A stretch of DNA of 64,000 bases from Burkholderia cepacia GG4. Lineage in GTDB: Bacteria > Pseudomonadota > Gammaproteobacteria > Burkholderiales > Burkholderiaceae. The first letter of the stretch is position 1. The number at the start of each line of letters is the position of its first letter. The position numbers were made by a program, and so were the translations under genes. The notes beneath the pieces were generated by a model. It worked only from the letters and a program-made list of their open reading frames with translations, had not been told where the DNA came from and made no database searches. Location: the NCBI RefSeq assembly GCF_000292915.1, contig NC_018514.1:1-64000 (forward strand), given 5' to 3'. Positions 26,262 through 35,672 of the stretch are shown here, in pieces.

Positions 26262-26892
26262 GGCGGGTGCTGGGCGCTGTCTCCGGGATTGTTTTTGGCT
26301 ATGAAGTGCGACGCGTCGCCGGCCGCCGGCCGGGCAGCGGCGCTGCTTCGCGGGCATGATCCGGATCGCCCGGGCCGCGACGCGTGTCGCCTTCGTCTGT
26401 CGTCCGGCCGCCGTGGGCGGCCGTCGGCGCGCCGGGTGCGGTGCACCTCGACGCCGCCCCGATTGTGGGTGCCCGCCGCAGGCGCGGCAAACGATATTTC
26501 CGCACAGGGTGATGCAGGTTTGTCATCAAGTCGCGGCACGCCGGAATCGGCCGGGCGGCCCGGCCGCCGGCCTCGGACATGTCCGATACGCGTGCCGAAG
26601 CCCGCGGATTCATCCTGCCCGGGTGTTGCGTTTTGGGAATGAAGTCGTGAGTTAATATCAATAGCGGGCCGACTTGTGGACACCGACAATGTGTCTCATG
26701 GATCGTGCCTCGCGAGCCGGGGGCGCGCCGTCCGGCCGGGTTTCCGGTGGCGACGCGCTGCGATGCGCCGTGCGGCGCACCGGGCCTGCCGAGCCGCGCA
26801 TCCGCTTGCACCGGGCGCGCGAACGCGCTCCAATCGAATCACGCGGGCGGCGTTGCCGCCGCACCGATCAATCTGTCCCTGAAGAGGAAGTG
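26262..26892. other. long non-coding region between permease and amaB
   Basis: About 630 bases separate two divergently transcribed genes. I see no convincing gene or RNA. The stretch 26645-26665 (gagttaatatcaatag) is AT-rich against a GC-rich background and could hold a promoter. The rest is unassigned, and its length leaves room for regulator sites and leaders for both directions. Confidence 0.5.
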
Positions 26893-28404
26893 ATGCAATT
26901 CAACGACATTCTTGCTGCGCTCGACATCGATCTCGCCCAGTGGAAAGGCAATGCGCTGACCGCGCGTTCGCCGCTCGACGGCGCGACGCTCGCGACGCTG
27001 GCTGTTGACACGCCGGCCGACGCGGAACGCAAGATCGACGCTGCGCACGACGCATTCCTCAAGTGGCGCACGGTGCCGGCGCCGGTGCGCGGCGAACTCG
27101 TGCGCGTGTTCGGCAACGTCCTGCGCGAGCACAAGGCCGAGCTTGGCCGCCTCGTCACGCTCGAGGCCGGCAAGATCACGTCGGAAGGCCTCGGCGAAGT
27201 GCAGGAAATGATCGACATCTGCGATTTCGCGGTCGGCCTGTCGCGCCAGCTTTACGGCCTGACGATCGCGTCCGAGCGCCCGGGCCACCGGATGATGGAA
27301 ACGTGGCACCCGATCGGCGTGTGCGGCGTGATCTCGGCGTTCAACTTCCCGGTTGCGGTGTGGGCGTGGAACGCGGCGCTGGCGTTCGTGTGCGGCGATT
27401 CGGTCGTGTGGAAGCCGTCCGAGAAGACGCCGCTCACGGCGATCGCGTGCCACGTGCTGCTCCAGAAGGCGATCCGCGAGTTCGACAAGACGCATCCGGG
27501 CGTCGCGCCGGCGGAGCTGAGCCAGCTGGTGCTCGGCATGCGCGATGTCGGCGAGGTGCTGACGGCGTCGAAGAAGGTGCCGGTCGTCAGTGCGACGGGC
27601 AGCGTGCGGATGGGCCAGGAAGTTGCGAAGGTGCTGAGCCAGCGTCTCGCACGCGGCATCCTCGAACTCGGCGGCAACAACGGGATGATCGTCGCGCCGA
27701 GCGCGGATCTCGATCTCGTCGTGCGTGCGGTCACGTTCGCGGCAGTCGGCACGGCCGGCCAGCGCTGCACGACGCTGCGCCGCCTGATCGTGCATCGCAG
27801 CCTGGTCGAGCAGTTGCTGCCGCGCATCGAGAAGGCCTACACGTCGGTGAAGGTCGGCAACCCGCTTGAAGAAGGCACGCTGGTCGGCCCGCTGGTCGAT
27901 CGCGCGTCGTTCGATGCGATGCAGAAGGCGCTGGGCGATGCACGCGAGCAGGGCGGCGAGGTGAAGGGCGGCGAGCGCGTCGACGTCGGTCACGCGGATG
28001 CGTACTACGTGCGTCCGGCCATCGTGCGGATGCCGAAGCAATCGGCCGTGGTCGAGCGCGAGACGTTCGCACCGATCCTGTACGTGATGGTCTACGACAA
28101 CTTCGACGACGCGATCGAACTGCACAACGCGGTGCCGCAAGGCCTGTCGTCGGCGATCTTCACGAACGACATGCGCGAGGCCGAGCAGTTCATGTCGGCG
28201 GCGGGCAGCGATTGCGGGATCGTCAACGTGAACATCGGCACGAGCGGTGCGGAGATCGGCGGCGCGTTCGGCGGCGAGAAGGAAACGGGCGGCGGGCGCG
28301 AGTCGGGTTCGGATGCGTGGAAGGCGTATATGCGCCGCGCGACCAACACGATCAACTACAGCCGTCAGCTGCCGTTGGCGCAGGGCGTGAAGTTCGACGT
28401 GTGA
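26893..28404 (+). CDS. amaB: aldehyde dehydrogenase, ALDH7/AmaB type (piperideine-6-carboxylate dehydrogenase)
   Basis: A 503-residue NAD(P)-dependent dehydrogenase that should oxidise 2-aminoadipate 6-semialdehyde (in equilibrium with piperideine-6-carboxylate) to 2-aminoadipate. Family marks are the ALDH7-like GVCGVISAFNFPVAVWAWN, the cofactor site KPSEKTPLTA, the catalytic base in LELGGNNGMI, and the nucleophile Cys in GTAGQRCTTLRR. The ATG follows GAGGAAG. It is divergent from the permease and oxidase genes and followed by a hairpin. The assignment over other ALDHs rests on sequence resemblance and the AmaA-like neighbour. Confidence 0.85.
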   Translation: MQFNDILAALDIDLAQWKGNALTARSPLDGATLATLAVDTPADAERKIDAAHDAFLKWRTVPAPVRGELVRVFGNVLREHKAELGRLVTLEAGKITSEGLGEVQEMIDICDFAVGLSRQLYGLTIASERPGHRMMETWHPIGVCGVISAFNFPVAVWAWNAALAFVCGDSVVWKPSEKTPLTAIACHVLLQKAIREFDKTHPGVAPAELSQLVLGMRDVGEVLTASKKVPVVSATGSVRMGQEVAKVLSQRLARGILELGGNNGMIVAPSADLDLVVRAVTFAAVGTAGQRCTTLRRLIVHRSLVEQLLPRIEKAYTSVKVGNPLEEGTLVGPLVDRASFDAMQKALGDAREQGGEVKGGERVDVGHADAYYVRPAIVRMPKQSAVVERETFAPILYVMVYDNFDDAIELHNAVPQGLSSAIFTNDMREAEQFMSAAGSDCGIVNVNIGTSGAEIGGAFGGEKETGGGRESGSDAWKAYMRRATNTINYSRQLPLAQGVKFDV

Positions 28405-28443
28405 TGCGGGGCGCCCCGGGCGGGCGCCATCCATCCGAATGAA

Positions 28444-28479
28444 AAGGGCCGGTTGCCGCGAAAGCGGTAACCGGCCCTT
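28444..28479. terminator. bidirectional terminator between amaB and channel gene
   Basis: Sixteen-base arms (AAGGGCCGGTTGCCGC and GCGGTAACCGGCCCTT, one G-T pair) close on a GAAA tetraloop. On the minus strand the stem is followed by TTTTC, and on the plus strand by TTGTCGCTTT, so it better suits the minus-strand channel gene but can serve both convergent genes. Confidence 0.8.
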
Positions 28480-28554
28480 GTCGCTTTGGGCGGCGCGTGC
28501 GCCGGATCATCGAGCGGAGCGCGCCTGCTTGCTCACGCTCGGCTCATGCCGCTG

Positions 28555-30993
28555 TCATGCATCCACGGCCGGCATGTTCTGCACGACCAGCATCTGAGGC
28601 GACGAGAGTGTGATCTGCGCCGCGCGCAACTGCTTCAGGATCTCGAACAGCAGATCGCTCTTCGTCGAGCTTGCGATCCGCGGGCTCGCCACATAGCCCG
28701 TCACGCTCAGCGTAATGCCGTCCGGCGTGAGCTGGCTGAACGTGACCGACGGCGCCGGCTTGTCGAGAATCGCCGGATGTTCGCGGTACGCGTCGAGCAG
28801 CAGGTCGCGCACCTGCTCGGGATCGGTGTTCAGCGGGAACGTCAGCATCAGCGTCGCGACGCCCTGCGTGCTGTTGCCCATCGTCACGTTGCGCAGGTTC
28901 TGCGAGATCAGTTGCGAGTTCGGCACGATCACGGTCGAGCGGTCGCTGAGCTGGATTTCGGTTGCGCGCACGTTGATGCGGCGGATGTCGCCTTCGACGC
29001 CCGAGATGCTGATCATGTCGCCGACCTTCACCGGGCGCTCGGTCAGCAGGATCAGCCCCGACACGAAGTTCTTCACGATCTCCTGCAAGCCGAAACCGAT
29101 ACCGACCGACAGCGCGCTGACGATCCACGCGAGGTTGTTCCATCTGACGCCGAGCAGCCCCAGCGTCATCAGCACGAGCAGCACGTAGCCGACGTTGGTG
29201 AACAGCGTGACCAGCGACACGCGCATCCCTGCATCCATGCCGAGCGCCGGCATGAACTCGTTGTCGAGCCAGCGGCGCACCGAGCGCAGCAGGTAGAAGC
29301 CGATCGCGAACCCGATCACGGCGTTCATGATCCGGTCCGGCATGATGTTCAGGCTCTGCAGCCGCTGGCCGCCGATCATCGCGACCGCGCTGTCGAGCAG
29401 GTCGCTCGGGGTCGTGCCGAAGCCGCCGGTCAGCAGCGCGATGGCCGCAACCAGCATCAGCAGGCTCGTGCCAAGCCCCGACACGACGGTGTGCGCCTGG
29501 TCGAGGTGGCGGTCGTCGAGCGCGAACAGGTTCTTGATCTGCTTGCCGCTCGACAGGCTCGCGGAGAACAGGCTTTCGCTCGCGTCGCGCGTCAGTTGCG
29601 TCAGGATGTAGACGCTGCACAGCACGATCTCGAACCACACGAGTTCGTACGTGATGAAACGTGCGACCGTGATGTAGCCGATCAGCAGCGCAACCAGCGA
29701 CGTGACGATCGCCAGCGTGACGCCGGCGTGGATCAGCCCCGCGAGCGTCGAACGGTCCTCGGGCGCTTCGCCGGACGCCGCGAGCGCGCTGCGTACGCGG
29801 TTCGCGCGCAACAGCGACGCGCCGACGGTCAGCGTGACGACGAGCGATACGATGCCGCGGCCGAACAGCGTGACGGACAGGCTGGTATCGACGATCCGGT
29901 TGATCGACTCGAGCGTGCCGGACATCAGCAGCAGCGCGGCCAGCACGCCGGGGAACGGCTTCATCGCGAGCGCGACGGGATCGGCGAGCGCCGGCAGCCG
30001 CCACGACGGCTGCTTCGTGCAGAGCAGCGCGCGACCGAGCCCGGCGATCAGCGCGCAGGTCACGGCGAGCTTCGCGAACTGGTCCCACAGATCGGTCATC
30101 GACGGCGTGAGCTCGTAGTGGCGCGCCAGCGCGAGATAGAGCACCTGGACGGCGACGGCGGTCGCCAGCAGCGTCGAGAGTGCCGTCGACAGCGCCAGCG
30201 CGCTGCGGCGCAGCCGGGTGGGCGGCAGGCGGTTCAGGCAGATCCACGCGAGCCCGCGTTCGACGACGCGGCGGCCGCCGAGCCACACGGCGAGTGCGGC
30301 GATCAGCAGCAGCGTGGTGAGCGTGCGCTGTCCGGGCGTCCACGACGAGCGCAGCATGTCGTGCAGTTCGTCGTTGAAATCCTGGAGCCGCTGGACATCG
30401 TCCGGCGCCAGGTGGAACAGCGGCAGCCAGAACTGCGCGCCGACGATACTGCCCGACCGGAACGCGAGCTGGTTCCTCAGCAGGCTGCGATGCAGCTTCG
30501 CGAACTGGTCGTTCAGGTTCGCGAGGTTGGCCTTCTGGTCGGCCGTCTGCTTCAGCGCCGCTTCGATTTGCGCCTTGCGTGCGTTCAGCGTCGCCCGCTG
30601 CTGCGCGACCGCGGGCGTTTCGGGCGACGCGCCCGGGGCCGGCGGCGGGCCGAGCACGTCGAGTTGCGCCTGGATCTGGGTGCGCTGCGGCGCGAGTTCG
30701 CCGTGCAGCTTCTCGACATCGGCGCTCAGTTCCTGCGTCGCGTCGTCGAGCCCGTCGAGCTCCTTGCTGTTGCTGGCGTTCGACGTCTGCTGCTTGATGC
30801 GGTCCTGCTGAACCTGCATCTGCTTGAGCTGCGCAATTGCGTCGTTCAGCGAAATGGTCGGCACGGGGACGCCGCTCGCGGTCGGCGCGGACGCTGCCAC
30901 CGGAAACGCGGACACGGTCGCGATCGCCGCGAACTGCAGCAGCGCGAACAGCACGATCCGGCGTGCGCACGTGGATAGTCGTTGTATGAACAT
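28555..30993 (-). CDS. large MscS-type mechanosensitive channel with DUF3772 region
   Basis: An 812-residue inner-membrane channel of the MscS superfamily. A signal peptide (about residues 1-35) leads to a periplasmic coiled-coil-like region with many Gln, Leu and Lys (about 45-190). A block of about nine transmembrane segments follows. The pore helix and beta domain are near residue 600: ALSVGIGFGLQEIVKNFVSG, then ERPVKVGDMISISGVEGD and PNSQLISQNLRN. This layout matches the MscK/YbiO-like long paralogues with an N-terminal DUF3772. It should release solutes on osmotic downshock. Its minus-strand end is marked by the hairpin terminator. Confidence 0.9.
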   Translation of the reverse strand: MFIQRLSTCARRIVLFALLQFAAIATVSAFPVAASAPTASGVPVPTISLNDAIAQLKQMQVQQDRIKQQTSNASNSKELDGLDDATQELSADVEKLHGELAPQRTQIQAQLDVLGPPPAPGASPETPAVAQQRATLNARKAQIEAALKQTADQKANLANLNDQFAKLHRSLLRNQLAFRSGSIVGAQFWLPLFHLAPDDVQRLQDFNDELHDMLRSSWTPGQRTLTTLLLIAALAVWLGGRRVVERGLAWICLNRLPPTRLRRSALALSTALSTLLATAVAVQVLYLALARHYELTPSMTDLWDQFAKLAVTCALIAGLGRALLCTKQPSWRLPALADPVALAMKPFPGVLAALLLMSGTLESINRIVDTSLSVTLFGRGIVSLVVTLTVGASLLRANRVRSALAASGEAPEDRSTLAGLIHAGVTLAIVTSLVALLIGYITVARFITYELVWFEIVLCSVYILTQLTRDASESLFSASLSSGKQIKNLFALDDRHLDQAHTVVSGLGTSLLMLVAAIALLTGGFGTTPSDLLDSAVAMIGGQRLQSLNIMPDRIMNAVIGFAIGFYLLRSVRRWLDNEFMPALGMDAGMRVSLVTLFTNVGYVLLVLMTLGLLGVRWNNLAWIVSALSVGIGFGLQEIVKNFVSGLILLTERPVKVGDMISISGVEGDIRRINVRATEIQLSDRSTVIVPNSQLISQNLRNVTMGNSTQGVATLMLTFPLNTDPEQVRDLLLDAYREHPAILDKPAPSVTFSQLTPDGITLSVTGYVASPRIASSTKSDLLFEILKQLRAAQITLSSPQMLVVQNMPAVDA

Positions 30994-31399
30994 GGAATGC
31001 TTACGTTTTTCCGACGATGCCGGAGGCCGAAAGGCGTCCGGAAGCCGGGAGTTGGCCCGGTAGCATGTTACCGGGGCGCGGGAATCGCGGTTGCGCCGAT
31101 TGCGTGCATGGCCTGCCGCAATCCGGCGGGCTTGCGTGGTGTGGAACCGGCCCGTGCGCCTGTTCCGACGGGCCGGCGCCGATCGCGGCCGGCGCCGTAC
31201 CGCCCATTCCGCGAGTCTTACAAAACCGACAGACGGTTACGCAAGTTACACAATATCCGGCGCGAAAATGGGGTGTCCGAACCGGTTCGAAACGGGGCGC
31301 GACCCGCCCGGCGTGCCGGTACAATGCAGCGATCCGCCCGACGGCGGCCCGCTGACCGCCGGACAACAACACACGACACGAACAGGAGACTCGACCAAG
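30994..31399. other. divergent promoter region, channel / MFS
   Basis: About 400 bases with no credible open frame separate the divergent channel and MFS genes. The AT-richer piece 31216-31262 (around tacgcaagttacacaatatcc) is the most promoter-like part. I recognise no operator. Confidence 0.5.
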
Positions 31400-32818
31400 A
31401 TGGTCTCAACGGACAGCATTCCACCGGCAGCCGCCTTGTCCCCTTCCATCGACGCCGGCTCGATTTCGGCCCGCCTCGACCGGCTGCCGCCGACCCGCAG
31501 CGTCTGGAAGCTCGTCGTGCTGCTGAGCCTCGGCTTCTTCTTCGAACTCTACGATCTGCTGTACAGCGGCTACGTCGCGCCGGGCCTCGTGAAAAGCGGG
31601 ATCCTCTCCGCGACGACGCATGGCCTGTTCGGCACCACGGGTGTCGCGAGCTTCATCGCCGCGCTGTTCTCCGGGCTCTTCATCGGCACGATCGCATGCG
31701 GCTTCCTCGCGGACCGCTTCGGCCGCCGCGCGATCTTCACGTGGTCGCTGCTGTGGTACACGGCCGCCAACGTCGTGATGGCGTTCCAGGACACCGCGGC
31801 GGGGCTGAACTTCTGGCGCTTCGTCGTCGGCCTCGGGCTCGGCGTCGAGATGGTGACGATCGGCACGTATATCTCCGAACTCGTGCCGAAGCAGATCCGC
31901 GGCCGCGCGTTCGCGTGCGAACAGGCGGTCGGGTTCGTCGCGGTGCCGGTGGTCGCGTTCCTCGCGTACCTGCTCGTGCCGCACGCGCCGTTCGGTCTCG
32001 ACGGCTGGCGCTGGGTCGTGCTGATCGGCGCGCACGGCGCGCTGTTCGTGTGGTGGATTCGTCGCGCACTGCCGGAGAGCCCGCGCTGGCTCGCGCAGCA
32101 GGGGCGCGTCGACGAAGCCGACCGCATCATGCGCGCGCTCGAGGCGAAGGTCGAAGCCGAATACGGCCGGCCGCTGCCGGCGCCCGCGCCGGCCGAGCCG
32201 GTGCCGCCGCGCGGCAGCTTCCGCGACATGTGGGTGCCGCCGTATCGCAGCCGCACGATCATGATGACGATCTTCAACGTGTTCCAGACGGTCGGCTTCT
32301 ACGGCTTCGCGAACTGGGTGCCGACGCTGCTGATCAAGCAGGGCATCACGATCACGTCGAGCCTCATGTATTCGAGCGTGATCGCGCTCGCGGCACCGCT
32401 CGGCCCGCTGATCGGTCTCGTGATCGCCGATCGCTTCGAGCGCAAGTCGGTGATCGTCGCGATGGCGGCGGCGATCGTCGTCTGCGGGATGCTGTTCAGC
32501 CAGACGACGGTGGGCGCCTTCCTGATCGTACTCGGCATCGGCCTCACGCTCGCGAGCAACATCATGTCGTACAGCTTCCACGCGTATCAGGCCGAGCTGT
32601 TCCCGACGTCGATCCGTGCGCGCGCGGTGGGCTTCGTCTATTCGTGGAGCCGCTTCTCGGCGATCTTCTCGTCGTTCGTGATCGCGGCCGTGCTGAAGGG
32701 CTTCGGCACGTTCGGCGTGTTCGCCTTCATCGCCGGCGCGATGGTGGTCGTGATGGCGGCAATCGGGTTCATGGGGCCGCGTACCAAAGGTATCGCGCTC
32801 GAGGCGATTTCGAAGTAG
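31400..32818 (+). CDS. MFS transporter (sugar/aromatic-acid porter type)
   Basis: A 472-residue 12-helix transporter. The start is the ATG of MVSTDSIPPAAAL, preceded by AGGAG; the longer upstream frame is Arg/Cys rich and unlikely. The family motifs are GFFFELYDLLYSGYVAPGL in helix 1, GFLADRFGRRAIF in the 2-3 loop, and ELVPKQIRGRAFACEQAVGF in helix 5. After the mid-protein loop comes PESPRWLAQQGRVDEADRI, a sugar-porter-like signature. These point to the SV2/AAHS or sugar porter branch that carries organic acids or sugars. No adjacent catabolic gene suggests the substrate. Confidence 0.88.
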   Translation: MVSTDSIPPAAALSPSIDAGSISARLDRLPPTRSVWKLVVLLSLGFFFELYDLLYSGYVAPGLVKSGILSATTHGLFGTTGVASFIAALFSGLFIGTIACGFLADRFGRRAIFTWSLLWYTAANVVMAFQDTAAGLNFWRFVVGLGLGVEMVTIGTYISELVPKQIRGRAFACEQAVGFVAVPVVAFLAYLLVPHAPFGLDGWRWVVLIGAHGALFVWWIRRALPESPRWLAQQGRVDEADRIMRALEAKVEAEYGRPLPAPAPAEPVPPRGSFRDMWVPPYRSRTIMMTIFNVFQTVGFYGFANWVPTLLIKQGITITSSLMYSSVIALAAPLGPLIGLVIADRFERKSVIVAMAAAIVVCGMLFSQTTVGAFLIVLGIGLTLASNIMSYSFHAYQAELFPTSIRARAVGFVYSWSRFSAIFSSFVIAAVLKGFGTFGVFAFIAGAMVVVMAAIGFMGPRTKGIALEAISK

Positions 32819-33199
32819 GAGTGGGTTGCGTGCTCGCGTGTCGGGTGCGGCACGCGGGCGTATTCCCGCCGTTTCGCACGGCTGATCGCGGTCAGTGGAG
32901 CAGCCCTGCCATGCGACGACCCCGCAAGCGGCAACGAGTTGCAACAGAGCGTGACGAAGCGCAAAACGGCGGCAAAACCGGGGGTTCGGCCCTGCCGGTT
33001 CTGGTTCGCACGGGTAGAATGAAAGACCTGACGACTCATTAGCCGCCATCGGACCGAACGCGTTGCATCCGCGAACGGCTCCACCGCGAAGAGGCGTCGG
33101 CGCCGGGCGTGTGCAACGCCTTCGGCGTATCGATGGCTCGCGCGGAAGATGTGCCGTTCGCCACGTGCGGCGGCCGGATCGGCCGATGGCTTCGATCGC
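32819..33199. other. non-coding region before the L,D-transpeptidase gene
   Basis: About 380 bases between two plus-strand genes. Open frames here are random GC-rich ones. I see no hairpin with a T run after the MFS stop and no clear promoter. Confidence 0.4.
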
Positions 33200-34384
33200 A
33201 TGATGCTTTCCGACCTGACGCGGCGGTTGACCAGGCCGCGTTGCCGTACCTTCGCAGTCGCCGCGTATGTGTGGCTCGCGGCCGCCCTCCCGATTTCCGT
33301 TCTCGTCGAGCGGCCAGCCTTTGCCGCAGCCGATGCACCCTCATCCGGTGCTACGTCATCCTCATCAACTGCATCAGCTGCGTCGCCCGCGCATCCGACA
33401 TCGCCGGCGCACGTGTCGTCGGGGGCGGCGCCGTCGTCCGGGGCATCCGCCGCGCATCATGCGTCACCCGCCAGCGGGGCCTCGGGGGCTTCCGGCGCGT
33501 CCAGCGCATCGCCCGCATCGGCCGCTTCCGGCACGCCCGCGAGCGAAGCCGAGGCGCCCGCGCCGACCCCGCCGCGCCGGCATCCGCCGCTGTCGGCCGC
33601 GGAGGCGAAGGACGCAACCGCGCGTGCGATCGACATGCGCAAACGCTTCACGCAGGAAGTCACGCGGCGCCTGAATGTACCGGCGAGCGCGCAGCGCGCG
33701 TATGGCGACCGCCTCCAGAAGGCACTCGCCGATGCGAACCTCGGCGACCTGGCCGGCGAGTACGTCGCGATGGTCGACCGCGCGCCGAACGTGCAGGCGC
33801 TGTTCATCTACTTCCGCGCGACGCCGACCAATGCGTGGTTGATGATCGGCGCGTCGCCGGTCGGCACCGGCTGGCCCGGCAAGTACGATCATTTCCTGAC
33901 GCCGCTCGGCGTGTTCGATCATTCGCCCGACAACATGGACTTCCGCGCGGAAGGCACCACGAACGACAACGGCATTCGCGGCTACGGCAAGCGCGACATG
34001 CGCATCTACGATTTCGGCTGGGTGGACGGCGAGCGCGGCTGGGGCAAGGGCGGCAAGTCGCCGATGCGGTTCCAGATGCACGCGACCGACCCGGATCGCC
34101 TCGAGCCGCTGCTCGGCATCCGGCATTCGAAAGGCTGCGTGCGGATTCCAGCTTCGCTGAACACGTTCTTCGACCGGCACGGCATTCTCGACGACGACTA
34201 CCAGGCGCGCGTCGAGGCCGGCAAGTCGCTGTGGGTGCTGCGCCACGATCGCGACATCACGCCGATCGCCGGCCGCTACCTGGCCGTGATCGACAGCGCG
34301 CGCAGGACGCGCCCGGCATGGTCGCCGGCGCCGGGACGCCACGCATGGTCGAAGTTGCCGAAGAGCGGCGACACGGCGGACTGA
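33200..34384 (+). CDS. secreted L,D-transpeptidase (YkuD domain) with Ser/Ala/Pro linker
   Basis: A 394-residue envelope enzyme that should form 3-3 crosslinks or attach proteins to peptidoglycan. The start is one of two adjacent ATG codons (MMLSDLTRRL). A hydrophobic export segment is at about residues 18-42 (FAVAAYVWLAAALPISVLV), ending before AFAAADA. Residues of about 45-130 are a low-complexity linker of Ser, Ala, Pro, Gly and His. The YkuD domain fills the C-terminal half, with the histidine in QMHATDPDR and the nucleophile Cys313 in HSKGCVRIP. The common SHGC sequence is replaced by SKGC, a variation worth noting. Confidence 0.85.
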   Translation: MMLSDLTRRLTRPRCRTFAVAAYVWLAAALPISVLVERPAFAAADAPSSGATSSSSTASAASPAHPTSPAHVSSGAAPSSGASAAHHASPASGASGASGASSASPASAASGTPASEAEAPAPTPPRRHPPLSAAEAKDATARAIDMRKRFTQEVTRRLNVPASAQRAYGDRLQKALADANLGDLAGEYVAMVDRAPNVQALFIYFRATPTNAWLMIGASPVGTGWPGKYDHFLTPLGVFDHSPDNMDFRAEGTTNDNGIRGYGKRDMRIYDFGWVDGERGWGKGGKSPMRFQMHATDPDRLEPLLGIRHSKGCVRIPASLNTFFDRHGILDDDYQARVEAGKSLWVLRHDRDITPIAGRYLAVIDSARRTRPAWSPAPGRHAWSKLPKSGDTAD

Positions 34385-34438
34385 CCGCAGCCGGTCGGCA
34401 AGCGCGGGAGACTCTCTGATGAGAATAAATCCATTTTA

Positions 34439-34469
34439 TTGATACATAAGAAAAGCAAACTTTTATTAT
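34439..34469 (+). promoter_or_regulatory. candidate promoter of the first porin gene
   Basis: An AT-rich patch in a GC-rich window contains TTGATA followed, 17 bases on, by TTTATT (or 19 bases on by TATTAT). It lies about 80 bases before the porin ATG. The -35/-10 reading is inferred from pattern. Confidence 0.45.
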
Positions 34470-34547
34470 CCAATCCGGGTTCGTATAGTCGAGTCCAGTT
34501 TCGCGGAACCCTGCCGCGCCTGGACTACCACCGACCACACGACCCGC

Positions 34548-35660
34548 ATGAAAACTCTCTACAAGCTCGCTCCGCTCGCGATGCTCGGCGCCTTCGCGAC
34601 CCACGCCTGCGCGCAAAGCAGCGTCACGCTGTACGGTCTCATCTCGGCCGGCGTCGGGTACGCGACCAACCAGGGCGGCAAGAACGCCTGGCAGGCGCTG
34701 TCCGGCACGAACCAGAACCCGCGCTGGGGGCTGAAGGGCCAGGAGGATCTCGGGCAGGGGCTGTCCGCGATCTTCCAGCTCGAGAACGGCTTCAACGTGA
34801 TGACGGGCACCGCCGCGCAGAACGGTCGCGAGTTCGGGCGCATGGCCTACGTCGGCCTCGCCGATCGCACCTACGGATCGCTGACCTTCGGCCGCCAGTA
34901 CGACGCGATCCACGACTACCTCGGGCCGGTGATCATCGCGAGCAACGGCGTGAACATCGGTGACAACGACAACGGCTATAACGACATCCGCGTGCAGAAC
35001 TCGGTGAAGTACGTGAGCCCGGTCTACTACGGCCTGAAATTCACCGCGCTGTACGGCTTCAGCAACGCGACGGGCTTCGCGAACAACCGCGCATACAGCT
35101 TCGGCCTCGGCTACGAGCGCGGCCCGCTGCGCTGGAGCGCCGTCTACGCGCAATACAACCATCCGTACAGCAGCACGAACCCGGACGGCGCGATCGCGAA
35201 CGACTATGCGTCGCCGCTGCTGATCTTCGCGAAGAGCGCGACGTCGCCGGCGGTGTTCGCGAGCCGGCAGCGTATCGCGGGCACGGGTGGCTTCTACACG
35301 ATCGGCCGCGCGCAGTTCGCGGCGCTGTTTACCGACGTGCGCTACGATTACCTCGACAATTCGCACCTGCACCTGCAGAACGTCGGCGTGAACCTCGTCT
35401 ACACGATGACGCCGCAGCTCTTTCTCGGCGCCGCGTATGCGTTCACGAACGGCAAGTACGACGTGATCGACAAGCGGCCGAAATGGCACCAGGTGAACCT
35501 GCAGGCCGATTACTTCCTGTCGAAACGCACCGACGTCGCGCTGACGATGATCGTGCAGCAGGCGGCCGGCGACGCGGACCATGCGCAGATCTTCGCGTAC
35601 GCGCGCTCGACCGGCACGCGCCAGATGATGGCGACGCTCGGCGTCCGCCACGTTTTCTGA
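34548..35660 (+). CDS. Gram-negative general porin (Burkholderia type)
   Basis: An outer-membrane trimeric beta-barrel porin of 370 residues. The signal peptide MKTLYKLAPLAMLGAFATHACA is cleaved before QSSVTLYGLISAGVGY, the standard first strand. Other family marks are WGLKGQEDLGQGLSAIFQLENGF, the strand GSLTFGRQYD, and a C-terminal Phe (GVRHVF). The spacing to the next gene is only 12 bp, so it is probably co-transcribed with the Tat-exported nucleoside hydrolase and may admit nucleosides. The AT-rich promoter is upstream. Confidence 0.93.
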   Translation: MKTLYKLAPLAMLGAFATHACAQSSVTLYGLISAGVGYATNQGGKNAWQALSGTNQNPRWGLKGQEDLGQGLSAIFQLENGFNVMTGTAAQNGREFGRMAYVGLADRTYGSLTFGRQYDAIHDYLGPVIIASNGVNIGDNDNGYNDIRVQNSVKYVSPVYYGLKFTALYGFSNATGFANNRAYSFGLGYERGPLRWSAVYAQYNHPYSSTNPDGAIANDYASPLLIFAKSATSPAVFASRQRIAGTGGFYTIGRAQFAALFTDVRYDYLDNSHLHLQNVGVNLVYTMTPQLFLGAAYAFTNGKYDVIDKRPKWHQVNLQADYFLSKRTDVALTMIVQQAAGDADHAQIFAYARSTGTRQMMATLGVRHVF

Positions 35661-35672
35661 GCCCGACCGACC

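Noticed and set aside
28486..30978. An 830-codon plus-strand frame over the channel gene
   Set aside because: Composition is almost only Arg, Gln, His, Asp and Ala, with no structure; it is the complement of the MscS-type gene.
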